Positions 35,688 to 44,993 of a stretch of 64,000 nucleotides of DNA are shown in pieces. The position numbers and the translations under genes are program-made. The notes beneath the pieces were generated by a model. That model saw only the letters and a program-made list of their open reading frames with translations. It was not told the DNA's origin and searched no databases. The DNA is from Flavobacterium gelatinilyticum (lineage in GTDB: Bacteria; Bacteroidota; Bacteroidia; Flavobacteriales; Flavobacteriaceae): assembly GCF_027111295.1 (NCBI RefSeq), contig NZ_CP114287.1, forward strand, positions 186,001 through 250,000. Direction: 5' to 3'. How positions within the stretch are numbered: the first letter of the stretch is position 1; each line of letters begins with the position of its first letter.

Positions 35688-37952
35688 ATGATAAAATATA
35701 AAATAATTTTTAGCGGAATTTTAATTTTTAATCTGTTTTGCAGCAGTACTGTGTTTTCTCAAAAAAAGGATAAAGAGTTGTATAATTACACACAATATGC
35801 AGATCCTATAATTGGTTCTGCGGGGCACGGACATGTTTTTGTAGGGGCTAATGTTCCGTTTGGAGCGGTGCAGTTGGGACCGGTAAATATTTTTGAAGGC
35901 TGGGACTGGTGCAGCGGTTATAACTATGCCAGTAATACGATTTTAGGATTTACACATACTCATTTAAGCGGTACCGGAATAGGAGATTTAAATGATATTT
36001 TGGTGCTTCCTGTCAGCGGAAAAACCGATTTGACCAAAGGAACCAAAGAAGATATGGTAAATGGTTATGGCTCCTATTTTTCGCATGAAAATGAAGTAGT
36101 AAAACCCGGTTATTACAGCGTGTTATTAGATAAATACAAAGTAAAGGCTGAGCTGACGGCAAGTGAAAGAGTTGGTTTTCATAAATATACTTTTGATGAT
36201 GCGAATGATTTCCATATTTTGGTAGATCTGGCAGATGGAATAGGATGGGACCGACCTGTAAAAACATTCATCAAAAAAGTCAGTGAGAACAAGATCGAAG
36301 GGTATCGGTATTCAGCAGGCTGGGCAGCAGATCAGCGGATTTATTTTGCAATGGAATTTTCTGAACCTATAACAAATATGGCAGTTTATGACAGCACGGC
36401 AACGGTTAAAGGAACTGCTGCAGAAGGTTTGAAAATAAAAGCGATATTAGACTTCAAAACATTAAAAAACAAGCAGATTCTGATAAAAGTGGGCATTTCT
36501 CCTGTAAGTTCAGAGAATGCTTCTGCTAATATAAAAGCCGAGATTCCGAATTGGGATTTTGAAGCCATCGTAAAAAAAGCCGACTCAAAATGGAATAAGG
36601 AACTCAATAAAATTCAGATAAAAGCCGACGAAAAAACAATGAAAGTATTCTATACTTCATTGTATCACACAATGTTTGCACCTTCTATTTTTAACGATGT
36701 AAACGGAGATTATCTCGGAACCGACAAAAAAGTCTATGAAAAATCAAACTTTACCAATTATACCACTTTTTCGCTTTGGGATACCTACAGGGGACTGCAT
36801 CCTTTGTACACCATCACACAGCCGGAAAAAATCAATGATATTATAAAATCGTTTTTGGCGATTTACCAGCAGCAAGGCAGGCTTCCGGTCTGGCATTTAA
36901 TGGGAAATGAAACCAATACCATGAACGGAAATCATTCGATAGCCGTTATTGCTGATGCGTATTTAAAAGGATACCGCGATTACGATGTTAATCTGGCTTA
37001 CGAGGCAGTTAAAAAAACAGCCATGCAGACAAGAGAAGGAATGGATTATGTTCAGAAATTAGAATATATTCCGGCCGATAAACTTCTGGAATCTGTTGGA
37101 AATGCGCTGGAATATGCTATAGATGATTATTGTATTGCTTTAATGGCAAAGGCATTGAATAAAAAAGAAGATTACGAATATTTCACTAAAAGAGCCAATT
37201 TATACAAATTGTATTTTGATAAAGAAACTACTTTTATGAGAGGTAAATTAACCAACGGAAACTGGAGAACACCGTTTAATCCGCTTTCGTCTGCACACCG
37301 TAAAGATGATTATGTAGAAGGGAATGCCTGGCAGTACACCTGGCTCGTGCCTCATGATCCGTATGGTTTAATTGATTTATTTGGAAGTGAAGAGAAATTT
37401 TTAGCCAAACTGGATTCACTTTTCTTATTGACAGATAAAGTTGAAGGAGAAGATGTTTCACCGGATATAAGTGGTTTGATAGGACAATATGCTCACGGAA
37501 ATGAACCCAATCACCATATTCCGTATTTATATGCGTTTGCAGGTCAGCCGTGGAAAACGGCAAAATTAATCCGTGAAATCGACGATAAATTCTACTCTGT
37601 AAAACCTGACGGATTGTGCGGTAATGAGGATTTAGGACAGATGTCGGCCTGGTACATTTTATCTTCAATGGGATTTTATTCGGTAAATCCTGCAAACGGA
37701 ATTTATGTTTTAGGAAGTCCGCTTGTAAATTCTGCAGTGATTCACCATACAAAAAATGCTTCATTTACGATAAATGCAGTTAATAACAGCGCTTCAAATA
37801 TTTATATTCAAAAAGCAGTATACAACGGAAAACCTTATACAAAATCATACATCACACAAGATATGATCGTAAAAGGAGGAGAACTAAAATTATATATGGG
37901 AAACAAACCATCTAAGACTTGGGGAGTTAAAAAAGAAGATAGACCTCAATAA
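35688..37952 (+). CDS. GH92 family exo-alpha-mannosidase
   Basis: 754 residues with a signal peptide ending near SSTVFSQ; Cys19 in FCSS gives a weaker lipoprotein option. GH92 hallmarks are present: ADPIIGSAGHGHVFVGANVP near the start, WDTYRGLHPLY, EGNAWQYTWLVPHD, GNEPNHHIPYLYAFAGQPWK and GNEDLGQMSAWYILSSMGFY with the acidic residues of the calcium site and general base. GH92 enzymes are calcium-dependent inverting exo-mannosidases acting on alpha-1,2, alpha-1,3 or other linkages of mannans and N-glycans. The linkage cannot be chosen from the sequence. It precedes a second GH92 gene by 103 bases. Confidence 0.95.
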   Translation: MIKYKIIFSGILIFNLFCSSTVFSQKKDKELYNYTQYADPIIGSAGHGHVFVGANVPFGAVQLGPVNIFEGWDWCSGYNYASNTILGFTHTHLSGTGIGDLNDILVLPVSGKTDLTKGTKEDMVNGYGSYFSHENEVVKPGYYSVLLDKYKVKAELTASERVGFHKYTFDDANDFHILVDLADGIGWDRPVKTFIKKVSENKIEGYRYSAGWAADQRIYFAMEFSEPITNMAVYDSTATVKGTAAEGLKIKAILDFKTLKNKQILIKVGISPVSSENASANIKAEIPNWDFEAIVKKADSKWNKELNKIQIKADEKTMKVFYTSLYHTMFAPSIFNDVNGDYLGTDKKVYEKSNFTNYTTFSLWDTYRGLHPLYTITQPEKINDIIKSFLAIYQQQGRLPVWHLMGNETNTMNGNHSIAVIADAYLKGYRDYDVNLAYEAVKKTAMQTREGMDYVQKLEYIPADKLLESVGNALEYAIDDYCIALMAKALNKKEDYEYFTKRANLYKLYFDKETTFMRGKLTNGNWRTPFNPLSSAHRKDDYVEGNAWQYTWLVPHDPYGLIDLFGSEEKFLAKLDSLFLLTDKVEGEDVSPDISGLIGQYAHGNEPNHHIPYLYAFAGQPWKTAKLIREIDDKFYSVKPDGLCGNEDLGQMSAWYILSSMGFYSVNPANGIYVLGSPLVNSAVIHHTKNASFTINAVNNSASNIYIQKAVYNGKPYTKSYITQDMIVKGGELKLYMGNKPSKTWGVKKEDRPQ

Positions 37953-38055
37953 TTTAAGATTTCTGATTTTAGATTTTTAAGCAACGCTAGGTTTTTAAAA
38001 CCTTGTACGTATAATATAAAGCCATTTCACAATTCACCATTTACAATTCACAAGA

Positions 38056-40341
38056 ATGAAAATAAAGAGTTTAATTTTTTTAGGACTATTACAAAGCTTT
38101 TTTTTCCTAAATGCGCAGGTAAAAGTTACAGATCCGGTAGAATATGTAAATCCATTAATGGGAACGCAGTCTGTGCATAATCTTTCAAATGGGAACACCT
38201 ATCCAGCAGTCTGCAGGCCTTGGGGTATGAATTTCTGGACACCGCAAACAGGAAAAATGGGCGACGGCTGGGCCTATACCTACACAGCTGAAAAAATCAG
38301 AGGATTTAAGCAAACCCACCAGCCATCGCCGTGGATGAATGATTACGGTCAGTTTTCTATTATGCCGGTTACCGGTAAAACGACTTTTGGCGAAGACGAA
38401 CGGGCAAGCTGGTTCAGTCATAAAGCAGAAATTTCAAAACCATATTATTACAGTGTTTATCTGGCGGATCATGACGTTACAACCGAAATTACAACAACAG
38501 AACGAGCCGCACATTTTCAAATAACTTTTCCGGAAAACGAACATTCTTCAATTGTAATCGATGCGTTTGACAAAGGCTCTTATATCAAAATAATTCCGTC
38601 AGAAAATAAAATTATTGGTTATACTACCCGTAATAGCGGCGGAGTTCCTCAAAATTTCAAAAACTATTTTATAGTGCTGTTTGATAAAAAGTTTAGTACC
38701 ACTTCAACATGGATTGATAAAAATCTAACCAAAGATAAATTGGAAGCCGAAGGATTTCATACAGGCGCAGTTGTTGGATTTGAAACTAAAAAAGGAGAAA
38801 AAGTCAATGTTAGAATTGCTTCGTCTTTTATAAGTCATGAACAGGCAGAACTGAACCTGAAAATCGAATTAGGCATGTCAACTTTTGAAGAAACGGTTTT
38901 GCAGTCTAAAGAGGAATGGAATAAAGTTTTAGGAAAAATTATCGTTGAAGATACTAATCCGGATCAGTTAAAGACTTTTTATTCTTGTTTATATCGTACA
39001 GTCTGCTTTCCTCAAAAGCAGTATGAAATTGATAAAGACGGAAAAATTGTGCACTATAGTCCGTATAATGGAAAAATACTTCCCGGATATATGTTTGCCG
39101 GAACCGGATTTTGGGATACTTTTCGCGCCTTGTACCCTTTACTGAATTTGGTTTATCCTTCGATAAATAAAGAAATGCAGGAAGGTTTAATAAATGATTA
39201 CAAAGAAGGAGGTTTTTTACCCGAATGGTCAAGTCCGGGTTTTAGAAATGTAATGGTTGGGAATAATTCGGCTTCGGTAGTTTCAGATGCTTATATGAAA
39301 GGACTGCGAGGTTACGACATCAATATTTTATACGAAGCTTTGCAGCATGGCGCAAATAACGAAGGCCCAATGGATGCTGTAGGAAGAAAAGGCGTACAGT
39401 ATTACAACACTTTAGGTTATATTCCGTATGATGTTAAGATAAACGAAAATGCTGCCAGAACACTGGAATATGCGTATGATGATTTTGCAATTTGGAAACT
39501 GGCAAAAGCTTTGAATCGTCCGAAGAAAGAAATCAATCTGCTTGAAAAACGAATGCTGAATTATAAAAAGCTCTACAATCCGTCCATTGGATTGATGAGC
39601 GGACGAAATAAAGACGGCAGCTTTCCTGCTGATTTTAATCCGTTTAAATGGGGAGATGCTTTTACAGAAGGCAACAGCTGGCATTACAGCTGGAGTGTGT
39701 TTCATGATATACAAGGGCTGATTGATTTAATGGGAGGAGAGAAAAAATTCGCAGCAAAATTAGACGAAGTTTTTACAACACCGCCCATTTTTGACGATAG
39801 TTATTACGGATCGGTTATCCATGAAATCCGTGAAATGCAGATCATGAATATGGGGCAATACGCACACGGAAACCAGCCGATCCAGCACATGATTTATTTG
39901 TACAACTACGCTGGTGAACCATGGAAAACACAATATTGGTCAAGAGAAGTTATGAACCGTTTGTATAAACCAACTCCAGATGGTTATTGCGGCGATGAAG
40001 ACAACGGACAGACTTCTGCCTGGTATATTTTCTCTGCAATGGGGTTTTATCCTGTCTGCCCGGCAACTGATGAATATGTTCTGGGAGCGCCTTTATTTAA
40101 GAAAACGACTTTAAAGCTTGAAAACGGAAAACAGCTTATTATCAATGCACCTAATAATTCAGAAACGAACAGGTATGTAAATGAATTAAAATGGGATAAT
40201 TCACTTTATACTAAAAACTTCATTAAACATTTCGATGTATTAAAAGGAGGCGAGTTAAATTTTGATATGAGCAATTCTCCAAATTTTCAAAGAGGTACGA
40301 CTAAAGATGCGTATCCGTATTCATATTCAAATTCTAAATAA
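38056..40341 (+). CDS. GH92 family exo-alpha-mannosidase, second copy
   Basis: 761 residues with a signal peptide ending FFLNAQ (residue 21). Family motifs are VEYVNPLMGTQSVHNLSNGN, GFWDTFRALYPL, EGNSWHYSWSVFHD, YAHGNQPIQHMIYLYNYAGE and GDEDNGQTSAWYIFSAMGFY. It is only distantly similar to the GH92 encoded just upstream, so the pair probably acts on different linkages, not as a recent duplication. The GH125 gene follows after 6 bases, which indicates co-translation. Location is predicted to be periplasmic. Confidence 0.95.
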   Translation: MKIKSLIFLGLLQSFFFLNAQVKVTDPVEYVNPLMGTQSVHNLSNGNTYPAVCRPWGMNFWTPQTGKMGDGWAYTYTAEKIRGFKQTHQPSPWMNDYGQFSIMPVTGKTTFGEDERASWFSHKAEISKPYYYSVYLADHDVTTEITTTERAAHFQITFPENEHSSIVIDAFDKGSYIKIIPSENKIIGYTTRNSGGVPQNFKNYFIVLFDKKFSTTSTWIDKNLTKDKLEAEGFHTGAVVGFETKKGEKVNVRIASSFISHEQAELNLKIELGMSTFEETVLQSKEEWNKVLGKIIVEDTNPDQLKTFYSCLYRTVCFPQKQYEIDKDGKIVHYSPYNGKILPGYMFAGTGFWDTFRALYPLLNLVYPSINKEMQEGLINDYKEGGFLPEWSSPGFRNVMVGNNSASVVSDAYMKGLRGYDINILYEALQHGANNEGPMDAVGRKGVQYYNTLGYIPYDVKINENAARTLEYAYDDFAIWKLAKALNRPKKEINLLEKRMLNYKKLYNPSIGLMSGRNKDGSFPADFNPFKWGDAFTEGNSWHYSWSVFHDIQGLIDLMGGEKKFAAKLDEVFTTPPIFDDSYYGSVIHEIREMQIMNMGQYAHGNQPIQHMIYLYNYAGEPWKTQYWSREVMNRLYKPTPDGYCGDEDNGQTSAWYIFSAMGFYPVCPATDEYVLGAPLFKKTTLKLENGKQLIINAPNNSETNRYVNELKWDNSLYTKNFIKHFDVLKGGELNFDMSNSPNFQRGTTKDAYPYSYSNSK

Positions 40342-40347
40342 AAATAT

Positions 40348-41811
40348 ATGCAGTCACGTAGAAAATTTATAAAAAATGCCGGAATTTTTTCGGCAGGATT
40401 ATTAGCGTTGCAAACCGAAGCTTTTGGATTTAATTCAGGTATTTTTCAATTTCCGTTGAAAGATTTTGTTACCAAAAGACCTCCCGCTGCCGAAAGAAAA
40501 TTTACCAGTAAAGCAATTGAAGCAGCTATCGTACGTGTTAAAAAACAAATCGCCAATCCGGAACTGGCCTGGATATTCGAAAACTGTTTTCCTAATACAT
40601 TAGATACTACAGTCGATTTTGAAATCATTGACGGAAAACCGGATACTTATGTTATTACCGGAGATATCGATGCCATGTGGCTTCGTGACAGTACGGCGCA
40701 GATCTGGCCGTATATACCTTTTGTAAAAGAAGACCCAAAACTGGCTGAACTGGTAAAAGGAGTTATAAATCGTCAGGCAAAATGCATTCTGCTCGATCCG
40801 TATGCCAATGCTTTTTATAAAGATTTTTCTAAAGAAAGCGAATGGAAAAATGACCTCACTAAAATGCAGCCCGGTATTCATGAAAGAAAATGGGAAATTG
40901 ACAGTTTGTGTTATCCTGTACGATTAGCACATGGTTACTGGAAAGAAACAGGAGACATAAGTTTATTTGATGCAAAATGGAAAGAAGCCATGCTTTTGAT
41001 TCTCCAGACTTTTAAAGAACAGCAAAGACTGGACGGAAAAGGTGGTCCGTATAGTTTTCAGCGTCAGACAGCCTGGGCTACAGATGGAGTTCCGCTCGCT
41101 GGTTACGGCTATCCGGTAAAACCCTGCGGTTTAATTGTTTCGACTTTCAGACCAAGTGATGATTCGACTTTGTTTGGTTATTTGATTCCGAGTAATATGT
41201 TTGCAATTGAAATATTGGGTTATCTGATCGAAATTTTTTCCCTTCCGGCTTTAAAGGATAATAATTTAGTTGCCAAAGCCACGGAATTAAGAGATCAGGT
41301 TCAGAAAGGTTTAAACGAACACGGAATTATAAATCATCCTAAATTCGGAAAAATTATTGCTTTTGAAGTAAACGGATACGGCAGTTTTCACATGATGGAC
41401 GATGCCAATGTTCCTTCGCTATTATCGCTGCCTTATTTGGGTGCAATTGCTCCGGATGATCCATTATATCTCAACACAAGGAAAGTAGTTTTGTCAGAAG
41501 ATAATCCGTTTTTTTATAAAGGAAAAGCCGGAGAAGGAATTGGCGGTCCTCATACCGGAGTTGATACGATCTGGCCTATGAGTATTGTTTTAAGAGCTAT
41601 TACAAGCGTTGATGAGAAAGAAATAAAAGCCTGTATCAGCAATTTAATTAAAACCAATGCCGGTACCGGATTTATGCACGAGTCGTTTCATAAAGACGAT
41701 GTAGCCCAATTTACCCGTAAATGGTTTGCATGGGCGAATACTTTATTTGGTGAAATGATTGTGCACACCAGCACGCATTATCCGCAGATTTTAAGAGATA
41801 AAAACATTTAA
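40348..41811 (+). CDS. GH125 family exo-alpha-1,6-mannosidase (DUF1237), Tat-exported
   Basis: 487 residues. The N-terminus has a twin-arginine signal (SRRKFIKNAGIFSAGLLAL), unlike the Sec signals of its neighbours. The GH125 core shows DAMWLRDSTAQIWPYIPF (about 110-127), TFRPSDDSTLFGYLIPSNMF and GPHTGVDTIWPMSI. Known members remove non-reducing alpha-1,6-mannose. With two GH92 enzymes it completes a set able to strip alpha-mannan or high-mannose N-glycans. It starts 6 bases after the second GH92 stop and 23 bases before the ROK kinase. Confidence 0.94.
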   Translation: MQSRRKFIKNAGIFSAGLLALQTEAFGFNSGIFQFPLKDFVTKRPPAAERKFTSKAIEAAIVRVKKQIANPELAWIFENCFPNTLDTTVDFEIIDGKPDTYVITGDIDAMWLRDSTAQIWPYIPFVKEDPKLAELVKGVINRQAKCILLDPYANAFYKDFSKESEWKNDLTKMQPGIHERKWEIDSLCYPVRLAHGYWKETGDISLFDAKWKEAMLLILQTFKEQQRLDGKGGPYSFQRQTAWATDGVPLAGYGYPVKPCGLIVSTFRPSDDSTLFGYLIPSNMFAIEILGYLIEIFSLPALKDNNLVAKATELRDQVQKGLNEHGIINHPKFGKIIAFEVNGYGSFHMMDDANVPSLLSLPYLGAIAPDDPLYLNTRKVVLSEDNPFFYKGKAGEGIGGPHTGVDTIWPMSIVLRAITSVDEKEIKACISNLIKTNAGTGFMHESFHKDDVAQFTRKWFAWANTLFGEMIVHTSTHYPQILRDKNI

Positions 41812-41834
41812 ATCAGTAAACAAAACAGAGAAGA

Positions 41835-42728
41835 ATGAATACATCATACGCCATTGGGCTGGATATAGGAGGAACCCATATCACGGCGGCAGTTATTAAT
41901 AAAACAGAAATGAAAATGCTGGATTTTTCTCTGTATAAAGAATCATTTAACTCAAATCTTCCGGTTCATGAAGTAATGAATATCTGGAAGAAAGTAATCT
42001 GTACGTCATTAGAAAATGCAAATATTAAAAATATAACCGGAATAGCGGTCTGTATGCCGGGACCGTTTGATTATGAAAAAGGCATCTGCTGGATTAAAGA
42101 CCAGTCAAAGTACGAACATTTTTATGGATTAAGTGTAAGAGAGCTGATCTTGGAAAGTCTGGGCTTCTCAGAAGATTTCCCCGTACTTTTTGAAAACGAT
42201 GCTGTTTGTTTTGGAAAAGGGGAAGTTTTTAAACAAAAAGAAAATCTTTCTAAAAAAGTAATGGCTGTTACATTAGGAACAGGATTAGGAGCCTGTTTTA
42301 TTGATAAAGGGATATCAGTCAGTTCAGGTGATTTGGTTCCAAAAGATGGTGAAATTTATAATCTTCCTTACAAAGAAGGCATTGCAGAAGATTATGTTTC
42401 TGCCCGAGGCCTTTTACAGCATTACAAATCTTTAAGCGGTATTGAACTTAATAGTGGTCTAGAACTCTATGATCGGGCAAAAAATGATGATCAGAAAGCG
42501 ATTCAGGTATTTGAAAGAATGGGAGAAGACCTGGCGGCGGTTGTGATTCCGTGGATAAAAAGTTTCTCGGCGGAGCATATTATTATTGGAGGAAAAATAG
42601 CAAATGCTGCAGATTTATTTCTGCCATCATTCAACAAAGTACTAGAGGAAGCAGGCGTGAGAGTTTTGGTTTCAATTTCTACAGATAATGAAGCGGCTGC
42701 TTTATTGGGAGCTGTAAGTTCTCTTTGA
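41835..42728 (+). CDS. ROK family sugar kinase
   Basis: 297 residues. ATP-binding loops are visible: GLDIGGTHITAAVI (about 8-21) and TLGTGLGACFI (about 150), with the catalytic Asp expected in FENDAVCFGKGE (about 123). The zinc-binding CxCGxxGC motif found in most ROK proteins is absent, and there is no N-terminal DNA-binding domain, so it is a kinase and not a repressor. As the last gene of the mannan operon it probably phosphorylates mannose or a related hexose released in the periplasm and imported. That role is inferred from position. Confidence 0.87.
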   Translation: MNTSYAIGLDIGGTHITAAVINKTEMKMLDFSLYKESFNSNLPVHEVMNIWKKVICTSLENANIKNITGIAVCMPGPFDYEKGICWIKDQSKYEHFYGLSVRELILESLGFSEDFPVLFENDAVCFGKGEVFKQKENLSKKVMAVTLGTGLGACFIDKGISVSSGDLVPKDGEIYNLPYKEGIAEDYVSARGLLQHYKSLSGIELNSGLELYDRAKNDDQKAIQVFERMGEDLAAVVIPWIKSFSAEHIIIGGKIANAADLFLPSFNKVLEEAGVRVLVSISTDNEAAALLGAVSSL

Positions 42729-42740
42729 GATTAAATAAAT

Positions 42741-42776
42741 AAAAACGGATGAATAAATCAGTATTCATCTGTTTTT
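42741..42776. terminator. Bidirectional terminator between ROK and DsbA genes
   Basis: AAAAACGGATGAATA (42741-42755) pairs with TATTCATCTGTTTTT (42762-42776) over 15 bp with one G-T pair and a 6-base loop; A- and T-runs flank both sides. It lies between two convergent genes. Confidence 0.9.
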
Positions 42777-42794
42777 ATTTTAAATATTTTAAAA

Positions 42795-43424
42795 TTATTT
42801 CAATCCTTCTTTTATAGTTTGTACAAAAGCTTCAACAGGCTGCGCCCCCGAAACAGCATACTTTCTGTCAAAAACAAAAAATGGCACACCCTGCACGCCA
42901 ATCTGCTGTGCTTCGTTAATATCACTATGAACTTCTTTTATAAATAAATCATCGCTTTGTAAAACGTTCAGAATTTCATTCCTTTCTAAACCTGCTTTTT
43001 CTGCCAGTTCGATTAACGTTGGACCGTCATTCAGGTCTCTTCCTTCAGTAAAATAAGCTTTAAAGAAAATTTCTTCTATTTCGTCGCCTAATTTTTTAGT
43101 TTTTGCCAATTGAATGATTCGGTGTGCTGTAAAAGAATTTGAAATAACAGCTTTGTCAAAATTATAATCCAGACCAACGCTTTTTGCGCGCTCTGTGACA
43201 CCTTTATGCATTTCTTTAGATTGTTCCACTGTCATGCCTTTTCGTTCCGCTAAATACGTATAAACGTCTTTTCCGGGCTGTGGCGTAATAGATGGATCAA
43301 GCTGAAAACTTTTCCACTCGATTTCAAATTCGTTTTCAGGAAACTCTTTTAAAGCGGTTTCCAATTGTCTTTTTCCGATATAACAAAACGGACACATGAT
43401 GTCCGACCAAATTTCTATTTTCAT
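42795..43424 (-). CDS. DsbA family oxidoreductase, FrnE-like
   Basis: 209 residues without a signal peptide. The thioredoxin-like fold starts MKIEIWSDIMCPFCYIG with an active-site CPFC (Cys11, Cys14), a helical insert, and the cis-Pro loop GVQGVPFFVFDRKYAVSGAQ near the end. FrnE-type proteins are cytoplasmic thiol oxidoreductases/isomerases linked to stress tolerance. It is a single gene, convergent with the ROK kinase and separated from dnaN by a repeat-rich region. Confidence 0.93.
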   Translation of the reverse strand: MKIEIWSDIMCPFCYIGKRQLETALKEFPENEFEIEWKSFQLDPSITPQPGKDVYTYLAERKGMTVEQSKEMHKGVTERAKSVGLDYNFDKAVISNSFTAHRIIQLAKTKKLGDEIEEIFFKAYFTEGRDLNDGPTLIELAEKAGLERNEILNVLQSDDLFIKEVHSDINEAQQIGVQGVPFFVFDRKYAVSGAQPVEAFVQTIKEGLK

Positions 43425-43445
43425 ATCGTAAAGATAACAATTTTT

Positions 43446-43625
43446 GTTTCAAAGTTTCAGGTTTCAGGTTTCAGGTTTCAGGTTGTTGGATTAACCGCAA
43501 AGTTCGCAAAGCTTTGAGTAGAAACTTTGCGAACTTCGCGTAAAACTTTGTGTCTTTGCGGTAAGAAAACCAAAAGGTATCAACCTGAAACCTGAAACTT
43601 GAAACTTGAAACCTGAAACTTGAAA
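43446..43625. repeat. Nested inverted repeat cluster
   Basis: Tandem GTTTCAG heptamers at 43454-43482 face their reverse complements (CAACCTGAAACCTGAAAC and further copies) at 43581-43624. Inside lie GTTCGCAAAG (43502-43511) and CTTTGCGAAC (43525-43534), and ACCGCAAAG with CTTTGCGGT as an outer pair. The whole can fold into one long hairpin. A related 21-base stretch recurs at 47485-47505. This is a dispersed intergenic repeat, not a CRISPR array. Confidence 0.75.
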
Positions 43626-43642
43626 AAAAAATCATACAAACT

Positions 43643-43677
43643 AAAAAACCGCAATTCTCAGAAAGAATTGCGGTTTC
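43643..43677 (-). terminator. dnaN: Terminator after dnaN
   Basis: AAACCGCAATTCT (43646-43658) and AGAATTGCGGTTT (43664-43676) form a perfect 13-bp stem with a 5-base loop; read on the minus strand it is followed by a T-run. It lies about 105 bases past the dnaN stop. Confidence 0.85.
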
Positions 43678-43782
43678 TAGGTATAAAAAATGGTTGGTTA
43701 ATAGCGATATTATTTTTTTTACAATGATATGTCTTTAATTCGAAACTAAAAAAAATCCCTGTAACAAAAAGAAGTTTTGATG

Positions 43783-44901
43783 TTAACTATTTAACATTAC
43801 GGGCATTACAAGCATTGTTACGCTTTCGCCTTCTTCAAGACCATCAGCAGGAGTTAAGATTCCGGCTCTGTTAGGCAATGACATTTCTAACATGATGATA
43901 TCTGATTGTAAGTTGGTCAGCATCTCGATTAAGAAACGTGAGTTAAAACCAATTTGCAAATCATCACCCTGATAATCACAAGTTAGTCTTTCCTCTGCTT
44001 TGTTTGAGTAATCGATGTCTTCTGCAGAAACATTTAGTTCAGCCCCTGCAATTTTTAAACGAATCTGGTGTGTGGTTTTATTAGAGAAAATCGCAACACG
44101 GCGAACAGAACTTAAAAATAAAGAACGGTCGATCATTAATTTGTTTGGATTTTCTTTAGGAATTACTGCTTCGTAATTAGGGTATTTCCCGTCGATTAAA
44201 CGACACATTAAGATATAATTGTCAAATGAGAAAGTCGCATTTGAATCGTTGTATTCAATTTTTACTTCAGCATCAGATGAACCTAAAATACCTTTTAAGA
44301 TATTTAAAGGTTTTTTTGGCATAATGAAATCAGCAACCTGAGATGCTTTAACATCTGCACGGGCGTATTTTACCAGTTTGTGAGCATCTGTAGCAACAAA
44401 AGTTAATCCTTCTGGCGAAAACTGGAAGAAAACTCCTGACATAACCGGACGTAAATCATCGTTTCCGGCAGCAAAAATAGTTTTGCTTACAGCAGTTGCC
44501 AAAACATCAGCAGGAACTAAAGTTACAGATGGTTCTTCAAGATTTACCGATTTAGGGAATTCCTCACCGGCAGCATATGCTAAAGCATATTTACCAGAGT
44601 TAGAACTAATCTCAACCGTATTGTTGTCTTCAACAGTAAAAGTTAAAGGCTGTTCAGGAAAAGTTTTTAAAATTTCAAGTAAAAGTTTTGCAGGTACAGC
44701 AACGCTTCCTTTACTTGTAGAATCGATTGATAATGTAGCAGACATGGTAGTTTCAAGATCTGAAGCCGAAACTGTCAACTCATTATTGTCTAGTTCAAAT
44801 AAAAAGTTATCTAAAATAGGAAGCGTATTGCTGCTGTTAATAACGCTGCCTAAAACTTGTAATTGTTTTAATAAGTACGAACTCGATACTATAAATTTCA
44901 T
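43783..44901 (-). CDS. dnaN: DNA polymerase III beta subunit (sliding clamp)
   Basis: 372 residues, full length, with three clamp domains. It starts MKFIVSSSYLLKQLQVLG and ends MLVMPVMLNS, the family's typical C-terminus (MPM-like). The ring tethers the replicative polymerase to DNA. It is located away from dnaA, next to gldG, and has its own promoter overlapping the gldG stop codon. Its product normally functions as a dimer in the cytoplasm. Confidence 0.97.
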   Translation of the reverse strand: MKFIVSSSYLLKQLQVLGSVINSSNTLPILDNFLFELDNNELTVSASDLETTMSATLSIDSTSKGSVAVPAKLLLEILKTFPEQPLTFTVEDNNTVEISSNSGKYALAYAAGEEFPKSVNLEEPSVTLVPADVLATAVSKTIFAAGNDDLRPVMSGVFFQFSPEGLTFVATDAHKLVKYARADVKASQVADFIMPKKPLNILKGILGSSDAEVKIEYNDSNATFSFDNYILMCRLIDGKYPNYEAVIPKENPNKLMIDRSLFLSSVRRVAIFSNKTTHQIRLKIAGAELNVSAEDIDYSNKAEERLTCDYQGDDLQIGFNSRFLIEMLTNLQSDIIMLEMSLPNRAGILTPADGLEEGESVTMLVMPVMLNS

Positions 44902-44961
44902 CGTCTTTTGTTTTATTTTTTGCTCTTTCTCTCAGTTTTTCTGCAACTAAGTAAGGTTTTA

Positions 44962-44993
44962 CAAATATATCGTAAACATTCTTAGTTTCGCAA
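44962..44993 (-). promoter_or_regulatory. dnaN: Predicted dnaN promoter
   Basis: Read on the minus strand: TTG at 44993-44991, 21 bases, then TATATTTG at 44969-44962, a good match to the Flavobacterium consensus. It overlaps the last codons of gldG and is 60 bases ahead of the dnaN ATG. Confidence 0.65.

Noticed and set aside
43454..43624. Repeated GTTTCAG/CTGAAAC units as a CRISPR array
   Set aside because: Units are 7 bases, contiguous without spacers, and occur as an inverted pair; no cas genes are nearby.
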